DNA from: Fulvimarina sp039652615
GTDB taxonomy: Bacteria; Pseudomonadota; Alphaproteobacteria; Rhizobiales; Rhizobiaceae
Reading direction: 5' to 3'
DNA: 64,000 nt
Assembly: GCF_039652615.1 (NCBI RefSeq)
Contig: NZ_JBDJAC010000002.1
Coordinates: forward strand, 372,001-436,000
Every line of letters begins with the position of its first letter. Within the stretch, counting starts at the first letter, position 1. Under the pieces are notes generated by a model. The model saw only the letters and a program-made list of their open reading frames with translations, did no database searches and was not told the origin of the DNA. Shown piece after piece: positions 26,051 to 35,090 of the stretch. Both the position numbers and the translations under genes were made by a program.

Positions 26051-26425
26051 TCAGCTGGATTTTTCGTATTTGATATAGGCAAAGCGCGGATCGTCCGGCG
26101 TGCCCTGAAGCGGTCCGTCTTCCTTGCCCGGCTGCCACATGATCACCTGTTCGATCATCTTGGCGAGGGCGAAGTCCGAATCGGTGATGCCCTTGGCGGC
26201 GTGATTCATCAGCCGAACCTCGACCCAGGCATAGGACGCCGTGATATCGGGATGGTGAAACGCGGCCTCGGCCAGATGGCCGACGGCATTGATCACCATC
26301 AAGGTGCCTTTCCAGCCTTGCGTCTTGTAGGTGCGGCGGATCCAGCCGTCTTCGAGACGCCAGGTCGGCAGCTCGGTCTTCAGACGTTCTTCGACGTCAG
26401 CGTCGGAATAGGTCTTGGCAGCCAT
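26051..26425 (-). CDS. pterin-4a-carbinolamine dehydratase (DcoH/PhhB family)
   Basis: 124 aa. The family motif EAAFHHPDITASYAWVEVRL is near residue 65, ending in NHAAKGITDSDFALA. Such genes recur in methylotroph H4MPT clusters, where a part in pterin cofactor synthesis or recycling has been proposed. GGGAGAAACC precedes ATG 26425. It is divergent from mptG with a 53-bp gap that must hold both promoters. Confidence 0.9.
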   Translation of the reverse strand: MAAKTYSDADVEERLKTELPTWRLEDGWIRRTYKTQGWKGTLMVINAVGHLAEAAFHHPDITASYAWVEVRLMNHAAKGITDSDFALAKMIEQVIMWQPGKEDGPLQGTPDDPRFAYIKYEKSS

Positions 26426-26478
26426 TGGTTTCTCCCTTGTCCGATCGGTCTAGCACTCGATAATAGGCGGGGCGCGTC

Positions 26479-27498
26479 ATGAAGACAGGATCGATTTTGC
26501 CAGACCACGTCGTCCACGTTTCCGCCCCCGCTCGCCTCCATCTGGGTTTCCTTGATCCAGGGGCAAATTTCGGGCGCCGTTTTGGCGGCATCGGCCTTGC
26601 GATCGATGCTCCGGCGACCTCGCTTTCGATCAGGCGGGACCGGGCCACGGCGGTCATCGGCCCGGACGCCGATCGCGCTCGCGGCTATCTCGAAACCCTG
26701 CACTCTCATCTCGGTCTGACAACCAACCACCGCGTCGAGATCGAAAGCGTCATACCCGGCCATTCCGGCCTCGGCTCGGGCACCCAGCTCGCCCTCGCCC
26801 TCGCGACCGCCCTGCGCACCCTCGAAGACATTCCGCTCGATGTCGCGGGCGATGCGGCGGTTCTGGGCCGCGGCCAGCGTTCAGGCCTTGGCGCCGCCTT
26901 CGTCACCCGGGGCGGGCTCGCGGTCGACGGCGGCAAGGGGGCGAGCGATGCACCGCCGCCGCTCGTTGCCCATTTCGATTTCCCAGAAGACTGGCGCATC
27001 ATCCTCGTCTTCCAGGACGATCTTTCCGGCATCCACGGAGCCGCCGAACTCGAAGCCTTCGCAAGCCTGCCTGACTTTTCGGCCGAAGACGCAGGCGAGG
27101 TCTCCGCCCTGACGCTCATGAACGTCCTTCCGGGGCTCGTCGAGCGCGACATCGCAACCTTCGGCCGTGGTCTGACGCGGATTCAGGAGATCGTCGGCTC
27201 CCATTTCGCGCCCGCCCAGGGCGGTGTCTTCACGAGCTCCCGCGTTGCCGAGATGATGGCACAGCTCGCCGCGAATGGCGCCCATGGCATCGGCCAGAGC
27301 TCATGGGGGCCGACCGGTTTCGCCTTTGCGCCGAGCGAAGCCGAAGCGCTCGACATCGTCGAGACAGCGCGCGCGACACGCGATATCGAAGGCCTCACGA
27401 TCAGGATTGCCAAAGGCCGCAATCAGGGCGCGGTCGTCGATTCCATTCGGCAGGAGATCCGCAAGCGCCTGTCCCTTGCGAAACTTTCGATGCGTTGA
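26479..27498 (+). CDS. mptG: beta-ribofuranosylaminobenzene 5'-phosphate synthase
   Basis: 339 aa, GHMP-kinase-like fold. Condenses 4-aminobenzoate with PRPP, the first committed step of methanopterin biosynthesis. The glycine-rich loop GHSGLGSGTQLALALATAL lies near residue 95 and SAPARLHLGFLDPGANFGRR at the N-terminus is typical of the family. Predicted soluble. Transcribed away from the pterin dehydratase gene and in line with mtdB, mch. Confidence 0.92.
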   Translation: MKTGSILPDHVVHVSAPARLHLGFLDPGANFGRRFGGIGLAIDAPATSLSIRRDRATAVIGPDADRARGYLETLHSHLGLTTNHRVEIESVIPGHSGLGSGTQLALALATALRTLEDIPLDVAGDAAVLGRGQRSGLGAAFVTRGGLAVDGGKGASDAPPPLVAHFDFPEDWRIILVFQDDLSGIHGAAELEAFASLPDFSAEDAGEVSALTLMNVLPGLVERDIATFGRGLTRIQEIVGSHFAPAQGGVFTSSRVAEMMAQLAANGAHGIGQSSWGPTGFAFAPSEAEALDIVETARATRDIEGLTIRIAKGRNQGAVVDSIRQEIRKRLSLAKLSMR

Positions 27499-27610
27499 GA
27501 GCGCGACGGGCGTTTTCTACCCGATCGGGCGCTTCGCCGCATCCCCCGATCAGTGCTAGTAGCAGCGGCAGCAAGGGCGCCGACACCATAGAAGCGAACG
27601 GATACCGGAC

Positions 27611-28510
27611 ATGCCAAAGAACATCCTGCACATGATCACGCCGCAGAAGCACGTGAGCCCCTTCGACGTGAACCAGGCGCTCGATGCCGGTTACGATTCC
27701 GTCACGCCCTATGAAAGCGTCGGGATCGACGAGGTGAGCGACCTCGTGCAGGACGTCATCTTTTCGCGCCCGCCCGATCACGGTGTGAACTCGGCGATCT
27801 TCTTCGGTGGTGACGACGCGGTTCTCGCTCTCGACATGATCGATGCCGCCAAGGGCGCGCTCGTGCCGCCCTTTACCTGCAACATCATGGCCGATCCGGC
27901 CGGCTCCTTCACCACTGCAGCGGCCATGGTCGCAAAAGTGGAGAAGGCCCTGAAGGAGGAGAAGGGCGTCGACCTCAAGGACACCACCATCGCCGTCTTC
28001 GGCGCGACCGGCGTCGTTGGCTATTGCGCCGCCGTCATCGCCGCTTCGGAAGGCGCGAAGGTCCGCATCGTCGGCTATAGCGGCGTCGACCGCGTCAAGA
28101 AGCGCGCCGACGAGATGAAGGAGCGCTTCGGCGTCGAGGTCGAGCCGGTCGACGGCTCCTCCGACGAGAAAAACTCGGCGATCATCTCCGATGTCGAGGT
28201 CATTCTCTCGGCGGCCAAGGCCGGCATTCAGGTTCTCAGCCACGACCAGTTGAAGAAGGCTGAGAAGCTTCTCGTCGCAGCCGACGTCAACGCCGTTCCG
28301 CCCGTCGGCCTCGAAGGCATCGACGTGATGGACGATACGGTGAAGATCGAGGGAACCGAGGCGCTCGGCATCGGGGCGCTCGCGACTGGCGTCTTCAAGT
28401 CGAAGACGGAATACGGCCTGCTTCGCCAGATGATCGAGTCGGAAGAAGGCCAGGTTCTGGATTTCCGCCACGCCTTCGATCTTGCCCGCAAGCTCGTCAA
28501 CGAGGGCTGA
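27611..28510 (+). CDS. mtdB: NAD(P)-dependent methylene-H4MPT dehydrogenase
   Basis: 299 aa. Oxidises methylene-H4MPT to methenyl-H4MPT. Rossmann motif VFGATGVVGYCAAV near residue 134 and N-terminal HMITPQKHVSPFDVNQALDA, both typical of MtdA/MtdB. I favour MtdB because the gene sits among H4MPT genes directly before mch. It starts 112 bp after mptG and ends just before the ATP-grasp gene. Confidence 0.92.
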   Translation: MPKNILHMITPQKHVSPFDVNQALDAGYDSVTPYESVGIDEVSDLVQDVIFSRPPDHGVNSAIFFGGDDAVLALDMIDAAKGALVPPFTCNIMADPAGSFTTAAAMVAKVEKALKEEKGVDLKDTTIAVFGATGVVGYCAAVIAASEGAKVRIVGYSGVDRVKKRADEMKERFGVEVEPVDGSSDEKNSAIISDVEVILSAAKAGIQVLSHDQLKKAEKLLVAADVNAVPPVGLEGIDVMDDTVKIEGTEALGIGALATGVFKSKTEYGLLRQMIESEEGQVLDFRHAFDLARKLVNEG

Positions 28511-28525
28511 TCCGGTTTGAGCGAA

Positions 28526-29737
28526 ATGGAAACCGCTGGCGAGCGTCAGACGATCCTGTGCGCGGCGTTTTCCGCGCGCCAGATCGCCGAGAGCGCACGC
28601 CTTTCGGGCTATGATGCGCTGGCGGTCGACTTCTTCGCCGATCTCGATCTGAAGGCGGCGGCGAAACGCGCCGAACTCGTGACCGGCCATTACCCGGACG
28701 GCTTCACCGACGAGGATCTACTGTCCGCCCTCGACCGGCTGGCCGAGGGCGAGAAGCCAATCGGCTTCGTTTACGGCGCGGGCTTCGAGGATCGCCCGCA
28801 TCTTCTCACCGAAATCGGAAAGCGCTGGCCGGTGCTCGGCACGGGCGCGACGGCCTCGGCCCGGCTGAAGGACCCGCTCTGGTTCGCTGAGGTCTGCGAC
28901 CGGGCGGGCGTTCTCTTTCCCGAAATCGCCCTTTACGCCCCGCCGGAAGAAGAGGGATGGATTTCGAAACAGGTCGGCGGCTGCGGCGGCACCCATGTCC
29001 AGTGGTCCAATGCGCAGCGCCCCGTTGGCGGAACCGGCCGGCGTTACGCCCAGCGTTTCATGCGCGGCACCCGCTACTCGCTCGCAGCGCTGGCGTCACG
29101 CGGCGACATCCGGTCCCTCGGCTTTTCGCGCCAATGGGTCGACCCCACACCGGACGAGCCCTTCCGCTATGGCGGCGCCGTCGGCCCGCTCGATCCACCA
29201 GCCTCCGTCGCCCGAACCATGCGCGAGGACCTGCGCCGCATCGTCCGTTCGGCCCATGAGGCAGGCACGGCGCTGACCGGACTTCTCAGCGCCGATTTCA
29301 TTGTGGCTGGCGAGTTCGTCTATTGCCTCGAGATCAACGCCCGCTTCGGCGCGACGGTGGATGTGTTCGACCAGCCCGACGCGCCGCTGCTGAAGCTCCA
29401 TATCGAGGCCTGCAACGGCAGCCTGCCGGCGGATCTGTCGCCCTATCAGCACGCCTGTCGCGCCTCGGGTCTTGCCTGGGCCGATGCGCCGCTTCACCTT
29501 GGCGAAGGCTTCTCCTGGCCGGACTGGACGCGGGACCGCACCACCCTGCCCCACAGCTTCGAGGCAGGTGAGCCGATCGCGACGATCTATGCCGAGGCCA
29601 AGAGCGAGGGTGAGGCGACGACGCTCTTCGAGAGGCGCGTCACTGAGCTTCGCGCGTCCGGCCAATCACATGACCAAAGCCAGGGCGCAGCCGGCGATGG
29701 CCGAGAACCACCTCGGTTGGCCTACGCGACCCAGTAA
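28526..29737 (+). CDS. ATP-grasp protein of the H4MPT cluster
   Basis: About 403 aa. An N-terminal Rossmann-like part (FSARQIAESARLSGYDALAV) is followed by an ATP-grasp ligase core with GGCGGTHVQW and the metal-binding EINARFGATVDVFD. It sits between mtdB and mch, a position conserved for such genes in methylotrophs, and its substrate is unknown. Plausible work is an amide or ester bond formation in H4MPT or methylofuran synthesis. ATG 28526 is 15 bp after mtdB; a TTG at 28517 is in frame and also possible. The last 35 residues (SHDQSQGAAGDG onward) look like a nonconserved tail. Confidence 0.82.
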   Translation: METAGERQTILCAAFSARQIAESARLSGYDALAVDFFADLDLKAAAKRAELVTGHYPDGFTDEDLLSALDRLAEGEKPIGFVYGAGFEDRPHLLTEIGKRWPVLGTGATASARLKDPLWFAEVCDRAGVLFPEIALYAPPEEEGWISKQVGGCGGTHVQWSNAQRPVGGTGRRYAQRFMRGTRYSLAALASRGDIRSLGFSRQWVDPTPDEPFRYGGAVGPLDPPASVARTMREDLRRIVRSAHEAGTALTGLLSADFIVAGEFVYCLEINARFGATVDVFDQPDAPLLKLHIEACNGSLPADLSPYQHACRASGLAWADAPLHLGEGFSWPDWTRDRTTLPHSFEAGEPIATIYAEAKSEGEATTLFERRVTELRASGQSHDQSQGAAGDGREPPRLAYATQ

Positions 29738-29799
29738 CCTACAAACACAGTCCAAGTCCGACGCATCGACGGACGATCGCGACTGATCGGGAGGAACAC

Positions 29800-30774
29800 A
29801 TGACGACGAAACAGGCGAATATCTCGGTCAATCGGGGCGTCCTGCCGCTGATCCAGACCCTGAAGGACAATGCCGGCGAGCTGCGCGTGAAGGTGACGAC
29901 GGGCGCTGCCGGCGAAACCATCATTGATGCGGGCTCAACTGTGCCCGGCTCCTTCGAGGCCGGACGGCTTCTGACGGAAGTCTGCCTTGGCGGCCTCGGT
30001 CAGGTGCGGCTCGATGTCGGCTCCTATCTCGATCGCTGGCCCTTCACCCTCACAGTCTCCACCTCCCAGCCCGTCATCGCCTGCCTCGGCAGCCAGTATG
30101 CCGGCTGGCAGCTGACCCATGGCGAGGGCGAGAACGCCTACTTCTCCATGGGCTCGGGTCCCGGCCGCGCCATGGCCGGCAAGGAGCACATCTTCGAGGA
30201 CATCGCCTATTCCGACAGCGCCGACGAGGCCGTTCTCGTGCTCGAGACCGACACCGCGCCGCCTGAAGAACTGGTGCGCCAGATCGCCAAGGATTGCGGC
30301 GTCGCGCCGGACAAGCTCACCTTCGCGATCACACCGACCACTTCGCTCGCTGGCGCGATCCAGATCGTCGGCCGCGTGGTCGAGGTCGCCCTCCACAAGG
30401 CGCACGAGTTGAAGTTCGATCTCTCGCGCATCGTCGAGGGTATCGGCACCGCCCCGCTCGCCCCGCCCCATCCCGATTTCATCACCGCCATGGGCCGCAC
30501 CAACGACGCGGTGATCTATGGTGGGCGCATCCTTCTCTACGTCACCGGCCCGGCAGACGAGGCGAAGGACCTCGCCGAAAAGCTCCCGAGCTCGACGGCG
30601 GCCGACTACGGCAAGCCCTTCGCGGAGATTTTCAAGGAATACGAAGGCGACTTCTACAAGATCGATCCGATGCTGTTCTCGCCGGCCGAGGTGCAGGTGG
30701 TCGCGCTTGATTCCGGCGAAACCTTCCGGGGCGGTGCCATCGATCCGAAGCTGGTGGATGCCTCGTTCGATTAA
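29800..30774 (+). CDS. mch: methenyl-H4MPT cyclohydrolase
   Basis: 324 aa. Hydrolyses methenyl-H4MPT to formyl-H4MPT. Family stretches include GSYLDRWPFTLTVSTSQPVI near residue 73 and MGSGPGRAMAGKEHIFEDI near residue 115, plus PPHPDFITAMGRTNDAVIYG. ATG 29800 follows GGGAGGAACAC. Full length. Downstream comes the palindromic-repeat region. Confidence 0.94.
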   Translation: MTTKQANISVNRGVLPLIQTLKDNAGELRVKVTTGAAGETIIDAGSTVPGSFEAGRLLTEVCLGGLGQVRLDVGSYLDRWPFTLTVSTSQPVIACLGSQYAGWQLTHGEGENAYFSMGSGPGRAMAGKEHIFEDIAYSDSADEAVLVLETDTAPPEELVRQIAKDCGVAPDKLTFAITPTTSLAGAIQIVGRVVEVALHKAHELKFDLSRIVEGIGTAPLAPPHPDFITAMGRTNDAVIYGGRILLYVTGPADEAKDLAEKLPSSTAADYGKPFAEIFKEYEGDFYKIDPMLFSPAEVQVVALDSGETFRGGAIDPKLVDASFD

Positions 30775-31154
30775 GGGTTAGAGACCCATCTTACGCAGAC
30801 CGACGGTCCCTTCGAAGCATCACTTTCGACACGGTCGTCGGACGGATACCGGCGGACATTTGAAAGCATCGCGTTCGGATGTCCGCAGGCAGCCCCGTCG
30901 GCGTCTGATACCGAGGGGCCTTTGAAACCAACGGTTTCATAAGGTGGCCGGGAGCCCGAGCGGCGCCAGAGCCAATCGTCGGACGACAATTGACCTTCAG
31001 GTCAATTCATTTGTCCGGCGGTATGAGCCTGTGCCGGACGAATGAAGTGCTACGGCAGGGTAAGGAAACAGCGAGCCCCGTTTTCCGTCCATGTCTTGCG
31101 GAACCAGGAAATGCTGCACGCGTGGCGTTCGTTTCCGGGAAATACCATCGCGAT
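30775..31154. other. intergenic region with palindromic repeats after mch
   Basis: 380 bp. It contains a set of hairpins between about 30800 and 30950 (see next entry). An open frame across it (30771-30989 minus) is just the translation of the repeats. No gene recognised. Confidence 0.5.
30800..30950. repeat. cluster of three related hairpin repeats
   Basis: Three successive palindromes share a core of the form TTYGAAAsCA...TTTCrA. (1) TTCGAAGCATCACTTTCGA at about 30811-30831. (2) GCGGACAT (30852-30859) pairing with ATGTCCGC (30879-30886). (3) TGAAACC-AAC-GGTTTCA, flanked by CCTT and AAGG, at about 30921-30945. Element 2 matches the repeat at 21380-21416 in inverted orientation. Confidence 0.6.
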
Positions 31155-31544
31155 CTATTCCCGGTGCAGTTCGACAAACGTCGAATTGCCGGTCAGTTTC
31201 CGACGGAGCATGTCCGCCATATCCGCCTCGATATAAGGTTTCTGGATGACCGGTATCGATCCATAGTTCGGGTCCAGCCCTTTCAGGCCGTATCCGGTTG
31301 CGAAAATGAAAGGCGTCCCGTTCTCCAGCAACAGATCGGCGACGGGATAGCTTCGCGTATCGCCAAGATTGATGTCGAGCACTGCGAAATCGAAGGTTTC
31401 CTTTTGGACGAAAGTCAGGGCCTGATCGAGGCGCATCGCCAGAACGACCTCGCAGCCGAGATCGAACAGGATATCCTCGGCCATCATGGCGATGAGGCTT
31501 TCATCCTCGACGAGCAGGACCCTGCGCCCCTCCAGCATACTCAT
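31155..31544 (-). CDS. single-domain CheY-like response regulator
   Basis: 129 aa, receiver domain only. Canonical residues are present: LLVEDESLIAMMAED with the acidic pair, phospho-Asp in FAVLDINLGDTRS, and Lys in IPVIQKPY. It has no output domain. The ATG (31544) overlaps the kinase stop by 4 bp, so kinase and receiver form one operon; the longer in-frame extension to 31583 is not used. Likely phospho-partner of the adjacent HWE kinase. Confidence 0.87.
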   Translation of the reverse strand: MSMLEGRRVLLVEDESLIAMMAEDILFDLGCEVVLAMRLDQALTFVQKETFDFAVLDINLGDTRSYPVADLLLENGTPFIFATGYGLKGLDPNYGSIPVIQKPYIEADMADMLRRKLTGNSTFVELHRE

Positions 31545-32662
31545 CGCTGAAGCGCCTCGGTCACCTTGGCTTGCCCGTGCCAACCGAGCGGTGTCAGCGG
31601 AATCTGGACGCGGCAGACGACACCGGAGGGCAGGTATCGCAACTCCGCGCTGCCGGCGAACTCCATGGGCAACTGGCGCTCGATCAAGCGGGAACCAAAG
31701 CCCTTGCGGGCGGGCGGTTCAACGGTGGGGCCGTTCCGTTCTTCCCAATAAAGATCGAGTTGCTCGCGCCCGTCCTCGAGTGCTGCGAGCGACCACTGGA
31801 CGAGAACCTGGCCCTCCGGCACCGTCAGGGCGCCGTATTTCGCCGCGTTCGTCGTCAATTCGTGCAGCGCCATCGCAAGCGTCACCGCGACCTTGGAATG
31901 CAGGCGCGAATCGGGCCCCTCGAGCTTGAAGCGCTGATCATCCGATTCCACTGAGAGATGCGGGGAAACAGCTCTTTCGACGACGCTTTTCAGGCTGGCG
32001 CTTTCCCAATTGTCATCCACCAGCACGTTATGGGCGACAGACAAAGCGCTCAGGCGGGAATCGAACACCGCGCGAATGGCGGGGTCCGTGGCCTCTGCGC
32101 GAAAGGTTTGTGCGGCGATCGACTGAACCGTCGCCAGGGTATTCTTCACCCGGTGGTTCAGTTCGTTGATCAGCAGGCGTTGCCGCTCGGCTGCCGCTTT
32201 CTCTTCGGTGATGTCGCGAACCTCGATGATCGTGCCGATGATGTTGGACTCGTCGTCCCGGATCGGGCTCGCTGTGAAACCGACCGGGAAGAAGTGGCCA
32301 TCACGATGAATGAAGACCTCTTCACCACGCTCCTGATTGTTTTCGGGAAACGCGCGATCGATCGCACACTCATGCAGCGGAAACGGCTCGCCGTTCGGAT
32401 AGGTGTGGTGAACGATGTCGTGCAGCGGGCAGTCGCGTTCCAGGACTTCGGAGAGGGTCCAGCCTGTCAGCTGTTCGGCGGCACGGTTCATGTAGATGCA
32501 ATGCTGGCGGTCATCCATCAGGAAGATGGCGACCGATGCATTGTTCAGCACTGCGTTCAGACGGCGTTCGGTCTCGAACAGCTGGCCATCGCCCTGCCGA
32601 AGGTTCTTGAGCGGCGCCTGCGCGGCTGAAGTCGATTGCAGCGGCTGCCGCGAATTTGGCAT
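31541..32662 (-). CDS. PAS-containing HWE-family sensor histidine kinase
   Basis: 373 aa from ATG 32662 (GGAGGG upstream). One PAS domain at about residues 30-150 (LNNASVAIFLMDDRQHCIYM; DGHFFPVGFTASPIRDD). The HWE kinase core has the H-box ELNHRVKNTLATVQSIAAQT near residue 165, the N-box LAMALHELTTNAAKYGAL, and the WEERNGP box that names the family. It has no membrane segment, so it is a soluble sensor. It lies in the middle of the C1 island, transcribed against it. Confidence 0.88.
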   Translation of the reverse strand: MPNSRQPLQSTSAAQAPLKNLRQGDGQLFETERRLNAVLNNASVAIFLMDDRQHCIYMNRAAEQLTGWTLSEVLERDCPLHDIVHHTYPNGEPFPLHECAIDRAFPENNQERGEEVFIHRDGHFFPVGFTASPIRDDESNIIGTIIEVRDITEEKAAAERQRLLINELNHRVKNTLATVQSIAAQTFRAEATDPAIRAVFDSRLSALSVAHNVLVDDNWESASLKSVVERAVSPHLSVESDDQRFKLEGPDSRLHSKVAVTLAMALHELTTNAAKYGALTVPEGQVLVQWSLAALEDGREQLDLYWEERNGPTVEPPARKGFGSRLIERQLPMEFAGSAELRYLPSGVVCRVQIPLTPLGWHGQAKVTEALQR

Positions 32663-33011
32663 GAAAACAGACCCTCCATACAGGTTTGATTTATGAATCG
32701 AACCGTTCTCAAAACGGGTATGAGGCAGGCATTTCAATCACATATTAGCGTAACACACCGTTTGAACGAGTCCCTAAATGAACATCGCGGCAGGTGTTGC
32801 AGCATTTTGTCACCAGAGATATCGCCTGGTTCGGGCCGATCCGCCCACAACCCGGATCGACCCCCGAGCCTCCGGCGGTTTGACGATCCGGCGGCTTCCA
32901 TTCATCTTGTGCCGTCGTCGCATGACGGACGAACTGCGATGGTCCTTGAGCGAATGACCACCGCACGTCTTTCGGTTGCGTAAGACTCTGTCCTTGAAGA
33001 CCGGACCATCC
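32663..33011. other. divergent promoter region between HWE kinase and RimK-like gene
   Basis: 349 bp between two divergent transcription units. The stretch 32745-32815 is AT-richer than the surroundings. No specific sites recognised. Confidence 0.4.
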
Positions 33012-33947
33012 ATGCCCGCACCCCGCATCCTCGTCGTCACCGCCGCTATCGACCGCCACGCGCGGCAGATGAAGGCCGCGTTCGAGGCCTGCGGGGCGAG
33101 CGCCTCATTCGCCAAACTCGCCGACATCGGTTTCGACACGGGCTCGCCCTCGGGCTTTTCGATCCCGGGATACGAGAGCGACCTGCCGGACGCCATCTGC
33201 GTGCGCACGATGGACGGCGGCAGTTTCGAGGGCGTGACGCGCCGCCTCGGCATTCTTCACGCCCTCGAGGGCGTCGGCATTCCCGTCTCGAACTCGGGCC
33301 GCGCGATCGAGTTCTGCGTCGACAAGGCGGCGACGAGCTTTCGCCTGAAGGCGGCAGGCCTTCCGAGCCCGCGCTCTTACTGCTTCGAGAAGCGCGATCA
33401 GGCCCTCGATGCGATCGAGAAGACGTCCGGGCCGCTCGTGCTGAAGCCGCTTTTTGGCAGCCAGGGCAAAGGCCTCAAGCTGATCCGCGCGCCTGCCGAC
33501 CTGCCCCCGCCAGAGGAGATCGCCGGCGGCGTCTACTACCTTCAGGAATTCGCGGGGAAAGCCGTTGGCGAACGCTGGACCGACTTCCGCATTCTCGTCT
33601 CGAACGGCAAGGCCATCGCCGGCATGCGCCGGGAGGCGGCGAACTGGATCACCAATATCAAACAGGGCGCGGTCGCGCTTCCCATGGAGCTGGACGAGGC
33701 GATGAACGCCCTCGCCATTTCAGCGGCCAAGGCGGTCGAAGCCGATTTCTGCGGCGTCGACCTCCTGCGGGACGCTGACGGCGCGATCCAGCTCATCGAA
33801 GTGAATTCCATGCCGGCCTGGACCGGCCTGTCCCGCGTCGTGCCGCTCGACATCGCCCGCATTCGCGCCGAAGACCTTCTCTCGCGCCTGGAGGATGCTT
33901 CGACCAAGCGGCCGGGCGCGGATCTCGTTCTGCCGCGCGCCGTATGA
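33012..33947 (+). CDS. RimK-like ATP-grasp ligase of the H4MPT cluster
   Basis: 311 aa. ATP-grasp fold of the RimK/MptN type: LVLKPLFGSQGKGLKLI near residue 145 and the metal-binding GVDLLRDADGAIQLIEVNSM near residue 250. Family members add glutamate to tetrahydromethanopterin derivatives (MptN) or to other acceptors, so an amino-acid ligase role in cofactor tailoring is likely. ATG 33012 (MPAPRILVVTAAIDRHARQM) is preferred; the frame extends to 32976. The stop overlaps the next gene's ATG by 4 bp. Confidence 0.83.
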   Translation: MPAPRILVVTAAIDRHARQMKAAFEACGASASFAKLADIGFDTGSPSGFSIPGYESDLPDAICVRTMDGGSFEGVTRRLGILHALEGVGIPVSNSGRAIEFCVDKAATSFRLKAAGLPSPRSYCFEKRDQALDAIEKTSGPLVLKPLFGSQGKGLKLIRAPADLPPPEEIAGGVYYLQEFAGKAVGERWTDFRILVSNGKAIAGMRREAANWITNIKQGAVALPMELDEAMNALAISAAKAVEADFCGVDLLRDADGAIQLIEVNSMPAWTGLSRVVPLDIARIRAEDLLSRLEDASTKRPGADLVLPRAV

Positions 33948-34849
33948 GCGCCGTCGAACCACGTCGAACCATCGAAGCAGCCTTCCTCAGGGCATGCCGG
34001 GCGGAGCTTGCCGCCATCAAGCCCGGCAATGTCCACATCCACGCCCCCGGCCATGACATGGATGCCGAAACCTTCGAACGCGCCGCACTCGCTGCCGCCC
34101 CGATCATCGCCGATCCGGCCCTAAGCGTCGGCCGCCGGGTTCTGGAGGCGACCCGCGCGAGCTTCGCCGCGGCCGGATGCAACGCCAATCTCGGCATTGT
34201 CCTCCTCGCCGCGCCCCTTGCCCGCACCTTCGAGACCATGGAAGCGTCCGGCCCAGGCGCTCTCGAGGATGCCCTCCGCCGAACCCTTACCGCTTTCTCG
34301 GAGGACGACGCGGCAGACGTTTTTGCCGCCATCGCCCATGCCTCGCCCGGCGGACTTGGTGAGGCCGGCGCACACGATGTGCGCCACGCGCCGAGGATCT
34401 CACTCATCGAAGCGATGCGGCTTTCCGCCGACAGGGACCTGATCGCCCATCAATACGCGACCGGCTATTCGGATATCTTTCGTACGGGGCTCGCGGCGCC
34501 GGACGCAGCGCCCGCGTCGATCATCGACCATCCGGCTCTCGGCCCCGCCTTCGCGATTTATCTCGCCTACACGACCCGCTTCGCCGACTCCCATATCGGC
34601 CGCAAATTCGGGCCCGAGCGCGCCGAATCCGTGCGTTTGCGATTCGCCCGGCTCGCGGCGGCCATTACCCCGACTGCCGACCCTGACGAGGTTGCGGCGA
34701 ATGCTCTTCGCCTCGATGCCGAACTGAAGTCGGAGGGCCTCAATCCCGGCACGTCCGCCGATCTTACCGTCGCGACACTCTTCGCCCTCGACCTCGCGCG
34801 CACCGCTTTTTTTCCCCATCCCTTGCGGAACGTCCCGCGCGATGATTGA
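33944..34849 (+). CDS. CitG-like triphosphoribosyl-dephospho-CoA synthase family protein of the H4MPT cluster
   Basis: 301 aa. Family hallmark KPGNVHIHAPGHDMDAETFE near residue 26, equivalent to the KPGLV and HxDM motifs of CitG/MdcB. CitG makes the triphosphoribosyl prosthetic group of citrate lyase, but no citrate lyase is present, and such homologues recur in methylotroph C1 clusters. A ribosyl-phosphate transfer in H4MPT or methylofuran synthesis is a fair guess, not demonstrated. Starts inside the stop codon of the RimK-like gene (ATGA), so coupled. Confidence 0.8.
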   Translation: MSAVEPRRTIEAAFLRACRAELAAIKPGNVHIHAPGHDMDAETFERAALAAAPIIADPALSVGRRVLEATRASFAAAGCNANLGIVLLAAPLARTFETMEASGPGALEDALRRTLTAFSEDDAADVFAAIAHASPGGLGEAGAHDVRHAPRISLIEAMRLSADRDLIAHQYATGYSDIFRTGLAAPDAAPASIIDHPALGPAFAIYLAYTTRFADSHIGRKFGPERAESVRLRFARLAAAITPTADPDEVAANALRLDAELKSEGLNPGTSADLTVATLFALDLARTAFFPHPLRNVPRDD

Positions 34850-34988
34850 CTGCGCCCCGTCGTGGTCCATGTGACAACGGCGCTATCCGGCTAACCGGTC
34901 TCGATTAAGGGATGCCGCCAACAAGGGTAGCCGTGAGGATGGATTGCTCCGCGCAGTCCATCGGCCGGGAGGAAATGGCCGATACGGC

Positions 34989-35016
34989 TTGTTGTGGCAG
35001 GCTTTAAGGCTATCTC
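34989..35016 (+). promoter_or_regulatory. possible fae promoter
   Basis: TTGTTG (34989-34994) and TATCTC (35011-35016), spacing 16, about 75 bp upstream of the fae start. A weak match to an alphaproteobacterial housekeeping promoter. It is the best pair I can see in the 240-bp leader. Confidence 0.25.
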
Positions 35017-35090
35017 ACATCCCGGGAACAGACATATTGAGGGTCGGCCGGGAGATAACCGGCAGGACCGCACAACAGGAGGAATTGCTC

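Noticed and set aside
27401..28690. 429-codon open frame on the minus strand
   Set aside because: Antisense to mtdB and the ATP-grasp gene; shadow.
30771..30989. 72-codon minus-strand frame after mch
   Set aside because: It is the translation of the hairpin repeats; no ribosome site and no domain.
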